Source: Candidatus Burkholderia humilis
Lineage (GTDB): Bacteria > Pseudomonadota > Gammaproteobacteria > Burkholderiales > Burkholderiaceae
Length of the DNA stretch: 64,000 nt
Direction: 5' to 3'
Assembly: GCA_001184405.1 (NCBI GenBank)
Contig: LFMX01000023.1
Location: forward strand, 1-64,000
Shown here: positions 8,592 through 18,344 of the stretch, in pieces
Layout of the letters: every line of letters starts with the position of its first letter
How positions within the stretch are numbered: position 1 is the stretch's first letter
The notes under the pieces: model-generated
Told to the model about the DNA's origin: nothing
Seen by the model: only the letters and a program-made list of their open reading frames with translations
Database searches by the model: none
Translations under genes and position numbers: made by a program

Positions 8592-9659
8592 ATGAAAATC
8601 GCAGTCCTCCCCGGCGACGGAATCGGCCCCGAAATCACCGCCGAAGCGGTCAAGGTCCTGAACGCGCTCGGCGAGAAATTCGAGCTCGAAGAAGCGCCCG
8701 TCGGCGGCGCGGGCTACGAGGCGAGCGGCCATCCGCTGCCGGAAGCCACGCTCAAGCTCGCGAAGGAAGCCGACGCCATTCTTTTCGGCGCGGTCGGCGA
8801 CTGGAAGTACGACAAGCTCGAGCGCGCGCTTCGTCCCGAACAGGCGATTCTCGGCCTGCGCAAGCATCTGCAACTGTTCGCGAATTTCCGTCCGGCGATC
8901 TGCTACCCGCAGCTGACGGGCGCGTCGTCGTTGAAGGCGGAAATCGTGTCGGGACTCGATATCCTGATCGTGCGCGAACTGAACGGCGACATCTATTTCG
9001 GCGCGCCGCGCGGCCTGCGTGACGCCCCGGACGGCCCGTTCGAAGGCGCGAAAGAAGGCTTCGACACGATGCGCTATTCCGAACCCGAAGTGCGCCGTAT
9101 CGCGCATGTGGCGTTTCAGGCCGCGCAAAAGCGCCAGAAAAAGCTGACGAGCGTCGACAAAGCGAACGTGCTCGAAACGTCGCAACTCTGGCGCGACACG
9201 ATGATCGACGTCGCCAAGGAATACGCGGACGTCGAGCTGTCGCACATGTACGTCGACAACGCCGCGATGCAGCTGGTCAAAGCGCCGAAAGCGTTCGACG
9301 TGGTCGTGACCGGCAACATGTTCGGCGACATCCTATCCGACGAAGCCGCGATGCTCACCGGTTCCATCGGCATGTTGCCGTCGGCATCGCTCGATAAGGC
9401 CAACAAGGGTCTGTACGAGCCGTCGCACGGCTCCGCGCCGGACATTGCGGGCAAGGGCGTGGCCAATCCGCTCGCGACCATCCTGTCGGCAGCGATGATG
9501 CTGCGCTACTCGCTCGGCAAGACGGAGCAGGCGGACCGCATCGAACGCGCGGTGCAGAAGGTGCTGGAGCAGGGCTGTCGCACGGGCGATATCGCCACGC
9601 CGGACGGCAAGATCGTCGGCACGAAGGAAATGGGCGATGCGGTGCTGAAGGCGCTGTAA
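8592..9659 (+). CDS. leuB: 3-isopropylmalate dehydrogenase
   Basis: A 355-residue NAD-dependent oxidative decarboxylase making 2-oxoisocaproate, the third leucine-pathway step in this operon. It begins [15 protein letters not shown], has the catalytic Arg/Tyr/Lys region ([31 protein letters not shown]), the metal-binding aspartates in [11 protein letters not shown], and the NAD-site [17 protein letters not shown] 8592 follows GGAAAGAG at good spacing; a longer frame from 8562 adds ten residues with no family support. Intact, normal length. Confidence 0.95.
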   Translation: MKIAVLPGDGIGPEITAEAVKVLNALGEKFELEEAPVGGAGYEASGHPLPEATLKLAKEADAILFGAVGDWKYDKLERALRPEQAILGLRKHLQLFANFRPAICYPQLTGASSLKAEIVSGLDILIVRELNGDIYFGAPRGLRDAPDGPFEGAKEGFDTMRYSEPEVRRIAHVAFQAAQKRQKKLTSVDKANVLETSQLWRDTMIDVAKEYADVELSHMYVDNAAMQLVKAPKAFDVVVTGNMFGDILSDEAAMLTGSIGMLPSASLDKANKGLYEPSHGSAPDIAGKGVANPLATILSAAMMLRYSLGKTEQADRIERAVQKVLEQGCRTGDIATPDGKIVGTKEMGDAVLKAL

Positions 9660-9806
9660 GACCCGAAGGACGATCGCCGCTGAAGCCATTCGAACGCGGC
9701 CGATTGTTCCTTTTTACCGCTGTTTCAAAGCATTTCACACGATTTTCACGCAGGTGCAGCAAGAGGCTGCCGAAAACGGGAAAAGTTCGTGTAGACTGCA
9801 AAAATC

Positions 9807-9962
9807 ATGGTAAAGAACGCTCAATTCTCTCTGGATTCCATCGTTCGCGGCGCTGACGCCCGCGCGACGGGTCTCGCCATCATCACGCGCGCCGGTGCCA
9901 TCAAAAGCACGACAACAACGCGCATTACGAAAATCTCCATCGAAGCGATCACGATTCGCTGA
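9807..9962 (+). CDS. Candidate Thr/Ile-rich leader peptide upstream of asd
   Basis: A 51-codon frame in the 388-bp leuB-asd gap. Its second half is strikingly rich in threonine and isoleucine (AIKSTTTTRITKISIEAITI, with 15 of the last 30 residues Thr or Ile). This resembles the E. coli thrL attenuator peptide, which senses the end products of the pathway that Asd feeds. A hairpin starts 19 bases after its stop (9981-10025), and asd begins at 10048. A TAGACT box at 9792-9797 with TG upstream could be a -10 element, which would put the transcript start almost at the ATG. There is no clear SD. Function is inferred from composition and position only; a short conserved protein of another kind is the alternative. 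Confidence 0.45.
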   Translation: MVKNAQFSLDSIVRGADARATGLAIITRAGAIKSTTTTRITKISIEAITIR

Positions 9963-9980
9963 TCGTCCCTCGTGTCCGAG

Positions 9981-10025
9981 CGTCTTCCCCGCGCGGCCAC
10001 GCCGGGTAAAGATGCGGGGAAGACG
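9981..10025 (+). promoter_or_regulatory. Long hairpin in the asd leader, possible attenuator
   Basis: A perfect 12-bp inverted repeat, CGTCTTCCCCGC at 9981-9992 and GCGGGGAAGACG at 10014-10025, with a 21-base loop. It lies between the Thr/Ile-rich frame and the asd start (GTG 10048). No T run follows, so it is not a simple intrinsic terminator. It could be Rho-linked, a pause structure, or control access to the asd ribosome site 10 bases downstream. Confidence 0.45.
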
Positions 10026-10047
10026 TCCACTTCAAAGGTAGTGAGTC

Positions 10048-11169
10048 GTGAACGTAGGTCTCGTTGGTTGGCGTGGCATGGTCGGCAGCGTCCTGATGCA
10101 ACGCATGCAGCAGGAAGGCGATTTCGACCTGATCGAACCGGTGTTTTTCAGCACCAGCAATGCGGGCGGCAACGCGCCGTCGTTCGCCAAAAACGAGACA
10201 AAGCTCAAAGATGCAACCAGCATCGATGACCTGAAAAAGTGCGACGCCATCATTACGTGCCAGGGCGGCGACTACACCAACGAGGTGTATCTGAAACTGC
10301 GCGCGGCGGGCTGGAAGGGTTACTGGATCGACGCGGCGTCTTCGCTGCGCATGAAGGACGATGCGGTCATCATTCTCGATCCGGTCAATCTGAACGTCAT
10401 CAAGGATTCGCTGGTCAAGGGCGGGCGTGATTTCATCGGCGGCAATTGCACGGTCAGTTTGATGCTGATGGCGCTCGGTGGCCTGTTCCGCGAAAACCTC
10501 GTCGAATGGACGACGGCGATGACCTATCAGGCCGCATCGGGCGCGGGCGCGCAGAACATGCGCGAACTGCTCGCGCAAATGGGCACGCTCAACGGCGCGG
10601 TGAAGGACGGGCTGGCGAATCCGTCGTCGGCGATTCTCGACATCGACCGCAAGGTGCTCGCCGCCATGAACAGCGACGCCATGCCGACCAGCAATTTCGG
10701 TGTGCCGCTCGCGGGCTCGCTGATTCCGTGGATCGACAAGGATCTCGGCAACGGCATGTCGAAGGAAGAGTGGAAGGGCGGCGCGGAAACCAACAAGATT
10801 CTCGGCAAGCCGGCAATGGGTCAGCCGGGTTCCGTTCCCGTCGATGGCCTGTGCGTGCGGATCGGCGCAATGCGCTGTCATTCGCAGGCGCTGACCATCA
10901 AGCTCACGAAGGATGTGCCGCTGGACGAAGTGCACGGTATTCTGGCATCGGCGAATGACTGGGTGAAGGTCGTGCCGAACGAGCGCGAAGCGTCGATGCG
11001 CGATCTGTCGCCGGTCGTCGTCACGGGTACGCTGACAGTGCCGGTCGGCCGTCTGCGCAAACTGGCAATGGGCGGCGATTATCTGTCGGCGTTCACGGTC
11101 GGCGACCAGTTGCTGTGGGGCGCGGCCGAACCGCTGCGCCGCATGCTTCGCATTCGGTTGGACAAGTAA
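10048..11169 (+). CDS. asd: Aspartate-semialdehyde dehydrogenase
   Basis: A 373-residue NADP-dependent enzyme converting aspartyl phosphate to aspartate semialdehyde, the branch point for lysine/diaminopimelate, threonine, methionine and isoleucine. It starts at GTG 10048 with the nucleotide-binding [17 protein letters not shown]. It has the catalytic cysteine at residue 134 in [18 protein letters not shown] and the active-site histidine in [14 protein letters not shown]. Length fits the Gram-negative Asd type. AAAGG lies 11 bases upstream. It is preceded by a candidate leader peptide and hairpin, and followed by an intrinsic terminator. Essential for cell wall and amino acids, and undamaged. 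Confidence 0.95.
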   Translation: MNVGLVGWRGMVGSVLMQRMQQEGDFDLIEPVFFSTSNAGGNAPSFAKNETKLKDATSIDDLKKCDAIITCQGGDYTNEVYLKLRAAGWKGYWIDAASSLRMKDDAVIILDPVNLNVIKDSLVKGGRDFIGGNCTVSLMLMALGGLFRENLVEWTTAMTYQAASGAGAQNMRELLAQMGTLNGAVKDGLANPSSAILDIDRKVLAAMNSDAMPTSNFGVPLAGSLIPWIDKDLGNGMSKEEWKGGAETNKILGKPAMGQPGSVPVDGLCVRIGAMRCHSQALTIKLTKDVPLDEVHGILASANDWVKVVPNEREASMRDLSPVVVTGTLTVPVGRLRKLAMGGDYLSAFTVGDQLLWGAAEPLRRMLRIRLDK

Positions 11170-11201
11170 AGTAAACTACGCGCTTTGAAGTGCGAACCAT
11201 C

Positions 11202-11237
11202 AAAAAGCGTCGCGTTTCCCGTGGCGCTTTTTGTTTT
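11202..11237 (+). terminator. Rho-independent terminator after asd
   Basis: AAAAAGCG at 11202-11209 pairs with CGCTTTTT at about 11225-11232 around a GC-rich inner stem, followed by GTTTTT. It lies 30 bp after the asd stop and before the fimV-like gene. Confidence 0.75.
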
Positions 11238-11315
11238 TGGCGGCCTCTTCCGCAGGCTGGCCGAATCGAACCGGTTGCCGTTGTTCTACCCATTTTCGTC
11301 GCGCCTGGAGCCTCA

Positions 11316-12842
11316 ATGATTCATCGACCTCGCTGGTCTTTCCTCACGTCGTCGCATGCGGCGCTTGCTGCAATCGCCTTCGCCCTCGGCGCGGCGTGCT
11401 GGACGATTCCCGGCGATGCATTCGCCCAGGCGGGCAACGCCGCCGCATCGGCTGCGGCTGCCGTCTCCGCTGCCGCTGCGACGGGACAGACCTACACGGT
11501 CAAACCGGGCCAGTCGCTCAACGATGTCGCTGGCGAACTCACCGGTTCCAAGGACAAAGACATGCGCGCCAAGATGGCGCGCGCGTTGTTCGATGCCAAT
11601 CCGAACGCGTTCACGGCGCGTGACATCAATCGGCTGAAGCTCGGCGCGGTGCTGAATGTGTCGCCGGCTGAGGGCGGCGCGGCTTTCGCTCCGGTTGCGA
11701 CGGCGTCCGAAGCAGCGCCCGCTCTGGCTGTAAGCGCGCCGGCTCAAACCGCGCCCGCGCCATCGAAAGGCGGTTTCAATCCGATGCTGATCGGCCTCGC
11801 GGTCGCGGTGATCGTCGTGTTGCTGCTCGTGATGATGCTGCGCAAAGGCAAGCGTCGTCGTGACGAGGAAGAGGCAAGTGCGGCGCGAGCGCCCGAACCG
11901 ATGCAGCCGGCCGCGCGCGCCGCGACGGCGAGCGCCGAGCCGCTCGAAAGCGAAGCCGTCCAGCGCGATCAATCCGAGTTGAACGCGGTGGCCGCGAGCA
12001 TCGAAAGTTACGATGCGGCGCAGTCGTTCGCGACGCCGACCGAAGAAGCGCCCGAGCTCGCGCCGGAAACGGCGAAACTGGTCGAGCCGGAAGCAAAAGC
12101 CGAAGCCGCGCCCGCGCTGAGCAAAGAAATCTTTGCCCGCGAAACGCAATTGCGCGACGCCGAAGCGCGTCAGGCCGCCGAGCAGGAAGAGCAGGCGCGT
12201 GAAGCCGCCGCTCGCGAAATCAGCGCACGCGAAGCGGAACTGCGCGAAACGCAGAAGCGCGAGGTCGAAGAACGCGCCGCTGCGACGCGCGATCCGGACG
12301 ACGAAGACGCGGAACCGCCGGCGGAACATCGTTTTCCGATGCCGAAGTTTCCGCAAGATGCCATTCAGGCGCTCGGCTCACTCGAAATGGGCTTGCCGCC
12401 GCGCATGGAACTCACGCTTGATTTGCCGACCGGCAAGGTAACGTCGAATAGCGTCGAGCCGTCTGTGACCGCCGCGAAGCCTTCGCTCGTGCCGCCGCCC
12501 GCCGCGGGACACGATTTCGAGCCGCCGTCGGCTGCATCGCAGATTGAAGCGGGAACGGCGGGCGCGGCGTCCGTCGCAGGACTCGGCGCGACGCAATTCG
12601 CTCCGCTCAGTCTCGATTTTGATATGGGCTTGCCCAAGAGCCACACGGAACCGCTGCCCGCGCTGACATCGGCACAAATTGCGGCGATCGCACGGAATAA
12701 GCTCGAATTGGCACAGGAATATATGGAGTTGGGCGATCTTCCCGGCGCGCGCACGTTGCTCCAGGAAGTGATCGAATCGAACGATCCGGCCACCCGCCAG
12801 CACGCCGCCGCGCTGCTGTCGACGCTCGCCCCGCATTCCTGA
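11316..12842 (+). CDS. fimV: FimV-like LysM-domain inner-membrane protein
   Basis: A 508-residue protein with the layout of Burkholderia FimV-like proteins. It has a signal/anchor stretch (residues about 12-38), a LysM-like peptidoglycan-binding region ([18 protein letters not shown], about 60-110), a single transmembrane helix ([19 protein letters not shown], about 157-175), a long acidic Glu/Ala-rich cytoplasmic region with imperfect [15 protein letters not shown]-type repeats, and the C-terminal FimV motif ([20 protein letters not shown]). Such proteins help localise polar structures and type IV pili. I chose ATG 11316 because the signal sequence starts there. The truA start follows one base after the stop, so the two are probably co-transcribed. 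The symbol is by architecture; sequence identity to Pseudomonas FimV is limited to the ends. Confidence 0.8.
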   Translation: MIHRPRWSFLTSSHAALAAIAFALGAACWTIPGDAFAQAGNAAASAAAAVSAAAATGQTYTVKPGQSLNDVAGELTGSKDKDMRAKMARALFDANPNAFTARDINRLKLGAVLNVSPAEGGAAFAPVATASEAAPALAVSAPAQTAPAPSKGGFNPMLIGLAVAVIVVLLLVMMLRKGKRRRDEEEASAARAPEPMQPAARAATASAEPLESEAVQRDQSELNAVAASIESYDAAQSFATPTEEAPELAPETAKLVEPEAKAEAAPALSKEIFARETQLRDAEARQAAEQEEQAREAAAREISAREAELRETQKREVEERAAATRDPDDEDAEPPAEHRFPMPKFPQDAIQALGSLEMGLPPRMELTLDLPTGKVTSNSVEPSVTAAKPSLVPPPAAGHDFEPPSAASQIEAGTAGAASVAGLGATQFAPLSLDFDMGLPKSHTEPLPALTSAQIAAIARNKLELAQEYMELGDLPGARTLLQEVIESNDPATRQHAAALLSTLAPHS

Positions 12843-12843
12843 T

Positions 12844-13644
12844 ATGCGCATTGCACTGGGCATTCAGTACGACGGTTCGGCGTTTTGCGGCTGGCAATCA
12901 CAGCCGCACGGCAAAACGGTGCAGAACGCACTGGAGCGCGCGCTCGCGGAATTCGCACAGACGCCGCTCCAGACGGTCGTCGCCGGGCGCACGGACACCG
13001 GCGTGCACGGTCTCGGTCAGGTCGTGCATTTCGATACCGAACTCGATCGCGCCGAGTTCTCGTGGGTGCGCGGCACCAACGCGTTTTTGCTCGACACGGT
13101 TGCCGTGCAATGGGCCAAGCCGATGCCGGACGACTTTCACGCCCGCTTCGCCGCCTTCGAGCGCACGTACTACTACGTGCTGTACGTGAACCCCGTGCGC
13201 TCGCCGATGCTCTCGGGCCGCACCGGCTGGGTCCACACGCCGCTCGATGTCGCCGCGATGCGCGACTCGGTCGCGTGTCTGATCGGTGAGCACGATTTTT
13301 CGTCGTTCCGCGCCGCCGATTGCCAGTCGAAGACGCCGGTCAAGCATCTCTACCAGATCGATGTGCGCAAGCAGGGCGATTTCGTGCATTTCCGCTTTCG
13401 CGCAAACGCGTTTTTGTATCACATGGTGCGCAATCTGATGGGCTGCTTCGTCGCGATCGGGCGCGGCCGTCATCCGGCTTCGTGGATGGCCGAAGTCCTC
13501 GAAGCACGCGACCGTCGCGCCGCTGCGTTGACCTTCATGCCGGACGGGTTGTATCTCGCCGACGTCGGCTATCCTGAACGTTTCGCGGTACCGCCGCATA
13601 TCGCCAGCATGCCCTGGAGTGCCATTTGGGCAGACACGCCATGA
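12844..13644 (+). CDS. truA: tRNA pseudouridine(38-40) synthase
   Basis: A 266-residue TruA that isomerises uridines 38-40 in the anticodon arm. The catalytic aspartate is residue 51 in [19 protein letters not shown]. Other landmarks are [14 protein letters not shown] at the start, [14 protein letters not shown], and [18 protein letters not shown] near residue 190. It begins one base after the fimV-like stop, and its own stop overlaps the trpF start (ATGA at 13641-13644), so translation is probably coupled. Full length and undamaged. Confidence 0.95.
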   Translation: MRIALGIQYDGSAFCGWQSQPHGKTVQNALERALAEFAQTPLQTVVAGRTDTGVHGLGQVVHFDTELDRAEFSWVRGTNAFLLDTVAVQWAKPMPDDFHARFAAFERTYYYVLYVNPVRSPMLSGRTGWVHTPLDVAAMRDSVACLIGEHDFSSFRAADCQSKTPVKHLYQIDVRKQGDFVHFRFRANAFLYHMVRNLMGCFVAIGRGRHPASWMAEVLEARDRRAAALTFMPDGLYLADVGYPERFAVPPHIASMPWSAIWADTP

Positions 13645-14315
13645 ACGACCACGATTTGCATCGAACGAGAATCAAGCTGTGCGGGCTGTCGAAGGCCGAG
13701 GATGTGCAGCACGCGGTTTCACTCGGCGCGGATGCCGTCGGCTTCGTGTTTTATCCGCCGAGTCCGCGTTCGGTGAGCGTGTCGCAGGCGGTCGAGCTGG
13801 CGCGCCATGTGCCGCCGCTGGTGTCGGCGGTCGGTTTGTTCGTGAACGCGACGCCGGAGTGGATTCGCGAAGTCACCTCCTACGTACCGCTCACGCTGTT
13901 GCAGTTTCACGGCGATGAATCGCCGGAACGGTGCGCCGAACTCGCCGCGATTGCGGGTTTGCCCTGGTGGCGCGCAGTTTGGGTAGGGCCTGATGCCGCT
14001 GCAAGCGATTTGGTAGAATCATCGCTTAACTATGCGGCCACAAACGGCATTCTGCTCGACGCTCTCGTCGACGGCTTCGGCGGCGGTGGAAAGGTATTCG
14101 ATTGGTCACTTATCCCAACAGATCTCGGGCATCGGGCCGTTTTGAGTGGTGGGTTGAACGCGCAAAACGTCAGTGATGCCATCCGGCGCGTGCGTCCGTA
14201 CGCCGTCGATGTCTCGAGCGGCATCGAAGTGCCGGGCGCCAAGGGCGTGAAAGATCCCGCCCGAATGGCGGCATTCGTACGCGCGGTTCGCGCAGCGGAT
14301 GCTGAACGAATCTAG
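13641..14315 (+). CDS. trpF: Phosphoribosylanthranilate isomerase
   Basis: A 224-residue TIM-barrel enzyme of tryptophan synthesis. The conserved [20 protein letters not shown] carries the catalytic cysteine. [22 protein letters not shown] and the C-terminal [19 protein letters not shown] (phosphate site and catalytic Asp) are all present. ATG 13641 overlaps the truA stop, whereas a longer frame from 13626 is not supported. It precedes trpB by 43 bp. The truA-trpF-trpB-methyltransferase-trpA-accD-folC order is typical of Burkholderia. Confidence 0.95.
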   Translation: MNDHDLHRTRIKLCGLSKAEDVQHAVSLGADAVGFVFYPPSPRSVSVSQAVELARHVPPLVSAVGLFVNATPEWIREVTSYVPLTLLQFHGDESPERCAELAAIAGLPWWRAVWVGPDAAASDLVESSLNYAATNGILLDALVDGFGGGGKVFDWSLIPTDLGHRAVLSGGLNAQNVSDAIRRVRPYAVDVSSGIEVPGAKGVKDPARMAAFVRAVRAADAERI

Positions 14316-14358
14316 CGTGTTCCATCGCAGGGCACACGCAGGACAAGAAAGTGACGCA

Positions 14359-15552
14359 ATGTACAATTTACCCGACGAAACGGGCCATTTCGGCCAATAT
14401 GGCGGCGTGTTCGTGTCCGAAACGCTCATCCACGCGCTCGATGAACTGCGCGTCACGTATGACACTGCCCGTCAAGATCCCGAGTTTCAAAAAGAGTACG
14501 ACTACGAGCTGAAGCATTACGTCGGCCGTCCGTCGCCCATTTATCACGCCAGGCGCTGGAGCGAGATGCTCGGCGGCGCGCAGCTTTATCTCAAGCGTGA
14601 AGACCTCAATCACACCGGCGCGCACAAGGTCAACAATGTGATCGGCCAGGCGCTGCTCGCGCGCAAGATGGGCAAGCCACGCGTGATCGCGGAAACGGGC
14701 GCGGGCCAGCACGGCGTGGCGACGGCGACCATCGCGGCGCGTTTTGGTATGGAATGCGTCGTGTATATGGGCGCGGAAGACGTGAAGCGTCAGGCGGCGA
14801 ATGTGTATCGCATGAAGCTGCTCGGCGCGACGGTCGTGCCGGTCGAATCCGGTTCGAAGACGCTGAAGGATGCGCTCAACGAAGCCATGCGCGACTGGGT
14901 GACGAACGTGGAAAACACGTTCTACATCATCGGCACGGTGGCGGGCCCGCATCCTTATCCGATGATGGTCCGCGACTTCCAGCGCGTGATCGGCGACGAA
15001 TGCCGCGTGCAAATGCCCGAAATGGCCGGTCATCAACCGGACGCGGTCATTGCGTGCGTAGGCGGCGGATCGAACGCGATGGGCATCTTTTATCCGTATA
15101 TCGACGATAAAGACGTGCGTTTGATCGGCGTCGAGGCGGCGGGCGACGGCATCGAAACCGGACGGCACGCGGCTTCGCTGATGGGCGGAAGCCCTGGCGT
15201 ACTACACGGCAACCGCACGTATCTGCTGCAGGACGACAACGGGCAGATCATCGAGACGCACTCGGTGTCGGCGGGGCTAGATTATTCGGGCGTCGGTCCC
15301 GAGCACGCGTGGCTGAAGGACGCGGGCCGCGCGGAATACGTCGGTATCACGGATCACGAAGCGCTCAAGGCGTTCCACGATTGCTGCCGTATCGAAGGCA
15401 TCATTCCGGCGCTCGAGTCGAGTCACGCGCTGGCGTACGGCGCGAAGCTTGCCAAAACGCTGCCGCGCGACAAGGTGCTGCTCGTCAATCTGTCGGGCCG
15501 CGGCGACAAGGATATGCATACCGTCGCCGAGAAATCGGGCATCCAGTTCTGA
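14359..15552 (+). CDS. trpB: Tryptophan synthase beta chain
   Basis: A 397-residue PLP enzyme that joins indole and serine. The PLP lysine is residue 90 in [20 protein letters not shown]. Other markers are [33 protein letters not shown] (phosphate-binding glycine loop) and [13 protein letters not shown] at the C-terminus. I chose ATG 14359 ([16 protein letters not shown]); an upstream in-frame ATG at 14299 lies inside trpF. The partner trpA is separated from it by a DNA methyltransferase gene. Confidence 0.95.
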   Translation: MYNLPDETGHFGQYGGVFVSETLIHALDELRVTYDTARQDPEFQKEYDYELKHYVGRPSPIYHARRWSEMLGGAQLYLKREDLNHTGAHKVNNVIGQALLARKMGKPRVIAETGAGQHGVATATIAARFGMECVVYMGAEDVKRQAANVYRMKLLGATVVPVESGSKTLKDALNEAMRDWVTNVENTFYIIGTVAGPHPYPMMVRDFQRVIGDECRVQMPEMAGHQPDAVIACVGGGSNAMGIFYPYIDDKDVRLIGVEAAGDGIETGRHAASLMGGSPGVLHGNRTYLLQDDNGQIIETHSVSAGLDYSGVGPEHAWLKDAGRAEYVGITDHEALKAFHDCCRIEGIIPALESSHALAYGAKLAKTLPRDKVLLVNLSGRGDKDMHTVAEKSGIQF

Positions 15553-15570
15553 GTGACTAAAAACTAAACG

Positions 15571-16428
15571 ATGCGCACCGTCATCGACGAGCCCTTGCCC
15601 TTGTCTGTCGGCGCTCTCCAAAGCGCCGACATCGACATTCGCAACCGCGATTTTCTGCTGGATGCCGCGAGCATTCCCGATGCATCGATCGATTTGATCG
15701 TTGCTGACCCGCCTTACGGGCTGGGCAAGAACTATGGGAACGACTCCGACATGCTGTCCGGCGACGCTTTTCTGGAGTGGACGTATCGCTGGCTGGAATT
15801 GGCGATTCCCAAGCTCAAGCCGAGCGGGTCGATGTACATTTTCTGTACGTGGCAATACTCGCCCGAGCTGTTCGTGTTCTTGAAGCGCCGGATGCTGATG
15901 ATCAACGAGATCGTGTGGGACCGGCGTGTACCGAGCATGGGCGGAACGACGTGTAAGTTCACCTCAGTGCACGATAACATCGGCTATTTCGCGGTATCGA
16001 AAGACTATTTCTTCGATCTCGATCCGGTGCGCATTCCCTACGACGCAGCGACGAAAAAAGCGCGTTCGCGCAAGATCTTCGAAGGCAGCAAGTGGCTCGA
16101 GATGGGCTACAACCCGAAGGATGTCTGGTCGGTTTCGCGGCTGCATCGGCAGCACGCGGAGCGGGTCGATCATCCGACACAAAAGCCGCTTGAAATCGTC
16201 GAACGCATGGTGCTGGCGAGTTGTCCGCCGGGCGGACGCGTGCTCGATCCGTTCATGGGCAGCGGCACGACGGCTGTAGCCTGCGCGCGCCACGACCGCC
16301 TGTTCACGGGTCACGAGATCAACGCGGATTACTGTGCGATCGCACATCAGCGGATTGCGCAGGTGCGTACCGAAAGCGTTCCGTTGAAGCCGCTCAGTGT
16401 GCCCATGATCGAAGAAGCCGCCGAATAG
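15571..16428 (+). CDS. Solitary DNA methyltransferase (beta-class, DPPY) inside the trp operon
   Basis: A 285-residue AdoMet-dependent DNA methyltransferase. The catalytic motif DPPY is at residues 46-49 (LIVADPPYGLGKNYGN), the target-recognition region is central, and the AdoMet motif FMGSGTT is near residue 227. That order (IV before I) defines the beta group shared with CcrM and type III Mod proteins. No restriction endonuclease gene is adjacent, so it is an orphan enzyme likely to act in regulation or replication control rather than defence. It starts 18 bp after trpB and is followed 68 bp later by trpA. From memory, an orthologue at the same place in B. cenocepacia modifies GTWWAC; I could not check this. 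Undamaged, which suggests it is under selection. Confidence 0.85.
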   Translation: MRTVIDEPLPLSVGALQSADIDIRNRDFLLDAASIPDASIDLIVADPPYGLGKNYGNDSDMLSGDAFLEWTYRWLELAIPKLKPSGSMYIFCTWQYSPELFVFLKRRMLMINEIVWDRRVPSMGGTTCKFTSVHDNIGYFAVSKDYFFDLDPVRIPYDAATKKARSRKIFEGSKWLEMGYNPKDVWSVSRLHRQHAERVDHPTQKPLEIVERMVLASCPPGGRVLDPFMGSGTTAVACARHDRLFTGHEINADYCAIAHQRIAQVRTESVPLKPLSVPMIEEAAE

Positions 16429-16496
16429 CGTCAGTTTCGTTGCCGATCGCGCGAGATGCACACACAACATTTCGCGCTAAATGATAGAGAATTCTC

Positions 16497-17312
16497 ATGT
16501 CCCGTATTAAGAACACGTTCGCGGCGCTCGCCGCACAGGGCAAGAAAGGGCTGATTCCGTTCATCACGGCGGGCGACCCGAATCCCGAGCAGACGGTCGA
16601 ATTCATGCATGCGCTGGCCAAGGGCGGCGCGGATGTCATCGAACTCGGCGTGCCGTTTTCCGATCCGATGGCCGACGGCCCCGTCATCCAGCGCTCGTCG
16701 GAACGCGCGCTCGCACGCGGCGTCACGCTGAAAAGCGTGCTGGCCGACGTCAAGCGTTTCCGCGAATCTGACGACAAAACGCCCGTCGTCTTGATGAGCT
16801 ATGCGAATCCGATCGAGCGCATGGGCGCGGACGCCTTCGCGAAAGCGGCGAAGGAAGCTGGCGTCGACGGCGTGCTCGTGGTCGATTACCCGCCTGAGGA
16901 AGCCGAAAATTTCGGTCAGGCGATGCGCGCCGCCGGCATCGATCCGATCTTCCTGCTTGCGCCTACATCGACGGACGAGCGCATCGCGGCAGTCGGAAAA
17001 ATTGCCAGCGGCTACGTCTATTACGTGTCGCTGAAAGGCGTGACCGGCTCCGCAAATCTGGACGTTTCCAGCATCGCGAGTAAAATCCCGGCCATCAAGT
17101 CGCATGTGCCTTTGCCGATCGGCGTCGGTTTTGGCATTCGGGACGCCCAGACGGCCCGCGCCGTGGCCGATGCCGTGGCCGATGCCGCGGACGCCGTGGT
17201 CATGGGCAGCCGCCTCGTGCAATTGCTGGAAGAAGCGCCGCCGGCCACCGCCGCTGCGTCGCTGACGAGCTTTATCGCCGAGATTCGCCAGGCGCTCGAC
17301 GCCGCCAAGTAA
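16497..17312 (+). CDS. trpA: Tryptophan synthase alpha chain, with a 4-residue in-frame duplication
   Basis: A 271-residue TIM-barrel subunit releasing indole for TrpB. It keeps the catalytic Glu/Asp region ([20 protein letters not shown]), the loop-6-equivalent [13 protein letters not shown] and the phosphate-binding GVGFGIRD. Between GFGI and the final MGSRLVQ phosphate loop the protein has 22 residues where about 18 are usual. The extra AVAD comes from a perfect 12-bp tandem duplication (17160-17183), giving [16 protein letters not shown]. This is in frame and falls in the helix next to the phosphate site, so the enzyme may still work but could be impaired. ATG 16497; trpB lies upstream beyond the methyltransferase gene, accD downstream. 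Confidence 0.93.
   Translation: MSRIKNTFAALAAQGKKGLIPFITAGDPNPEQTVEFMHALAKGGADVIELGVPFSDPMADGPVIQRSSERALARGVTLKSVLADVKRFRESDDKTPVVLMSYANPIERMGADAFAKAAKEAGVDGVLVVDYPPEEAENFGQAMRAAGIDPIFLLAPTSTDERIAAVGKIASGYVYYVSLKGVTGSANLDVSSIASKIPAIKSHVPLPIGVGFGIRDAQTARAVADAVADAADAVVMGSRLVQLLEEAPPATAAASLTSFIAEIRQALDAAK
17160..17183. repeat. 12-bp tandem duplication inside trpA
   Basis: GCCGTGGCCGAT occurs twice head to tail (17160-17171 and 17172-17183). It adds four residues to TrpA. It belongs to the series of perfect short tandem duplications seen across the window, but is the only one inside a housekeeping gene and preserves the frame. Confidence 0.85.
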
Positions 17313-17394
17313 CAACTCGTCGCCGCGATGCGCGCTATCCATCGAATCATTTGAATCAGCGCGCCGCGGCAACCCGATCACTGAAGGAATATCG

Positions 17395-18267
17395 ATGAGT
17401 TGGCTCGACAAATTGTTGCCGCCGAAGATCAAACAAACCGATCCCAAAAGCCGCAAGGGCATCCCTGAGGGGCTGTGGGTGAAGTGTCCGTCGTGCGAGG
17501 CCGTGCTGTATCGCAACGACGTCGAGGCGAATCTGCACGTTTGCCCGAAGTGCAGCTATCACATGCGCATCGGCGCGCGCGAGCGGCTCGATCGTCTGCT
17601 CGATCCGGAAGGCCGCTATGAAATCGGCCAGGAAATCGTGCCGGTCGACGCGCTCAAGTTCAAGGACAGCCGCAAGTACCCGGACCGCATCAAGGAAGCG
17701 ATGGACGACACCGGCGAAACCGACGCAATGGTTGTCATGGGCGGCGCCATCCACACGATTCCCTGCGTCGTCGCATGCTTCGAGTTCTCGTTCATGGGCG
17801 GTTCGATGGGCTCGGTCGTCGGCGAACGCTTCGCGCGCGGCGCCCGCAATGCGCTTGAACAGAACGTGCCGTTCATCTGCTTCACCGCTTCGGGCGGCGC
17901 GCGCATGCAGGAAAGCCTGCTTTCGCTCATGCAAATGGCCAAAACCACGGCGCTCTTGACCAAACTGTCCGACGCCAAGCTGCCGTTCATTTCCGTGCTG
18001 ACCGATCCGACGATGGGCGGCGTGTCCGCCTCCTTCGCCTTCCTGGGCGATGTCGTGATCGCCGAGCCGAAGGCGCTGATCGGCTTCGCGGGTCCGCGCG
18101 TGATCGAGCAGACGGTGCGCGAAAAGCTGCCGGAAAGCTTTCAGCGCGCGGAATTCCTGTTGACGAAGGGCGCGGTCGACATGATCGTCGATCGACGCAA
18201 GATGTGCGAAGAAATCGCCCAATTGATGGCGTTGATGACGCGGCAGCACGCCGCCGCCGTCGCCTGA
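17395..18267 (+). CDS. accD: Acetyl-CoA carboxylase carboxyltransferase beta subunit
   Basis: A 290-residue subunit of the carboxyltransferase that makes malonyl-CoA for fatty-acid synthesis. The N-terminal zinc ribbon has four cysteines at residues 31, 34, 50 and 53 (CPSC and CPKC). The crotonase-type core carries [36 protein letters not shown] and the [12 protein letters not shown] oxyanion region. GGAATATCG precedes ATG 17395. A strong terminator follows. Essential and intact. Confidence 0.95.
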   Translation: MSWLDKLLPPKIKQTDPKSRKGIPEGLWVKCPSCEAVLYRNDVEANLHVCPKCSYHMRIGARERLDRLLDPEGRYEIGQEIVPVDALKFKDSRKYPDRIKEAMDDTGETDAMVVMGGAIHTIPCVVACFEFSFMGGSMGSVVGERFARGARNALEQNVPFICFTASGGARMQESLLSLMQMAKTTALLTKLSDAKLPFISVLTDPTMGGVSASFAFLGDVVIAEPKALIGFAGPRVIEQTVREKLPESFQRAEFLLTKGAVDMIVDRRKMCEEIAQLMALMTRQHAAAVA

Positions 18268-18286
18268 ACCGACTGAATGCAGTGCC

Positions 18287-18332
18287 GCGCCGCGCGTGAA
18301 CCCGCGAGGTTCCGCGCGGCGCTTTCGTTTTT
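18287..18332 (+). terminator. Rho-independent terminator between accD and folC
   Basis: GCGCCGCGCG at 18287-18296 pairs with CGCGCGGCGC at 18313-18322. The loop has an inner GAACC/GGTTC pairing, and TTTCGTTTTT follows. It suggests that folC, starting at 18345, has its own promoter or relies on read-through. Confidence 0.8.
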
Positions 18333-18344
18333 ACGATCTCGAAA

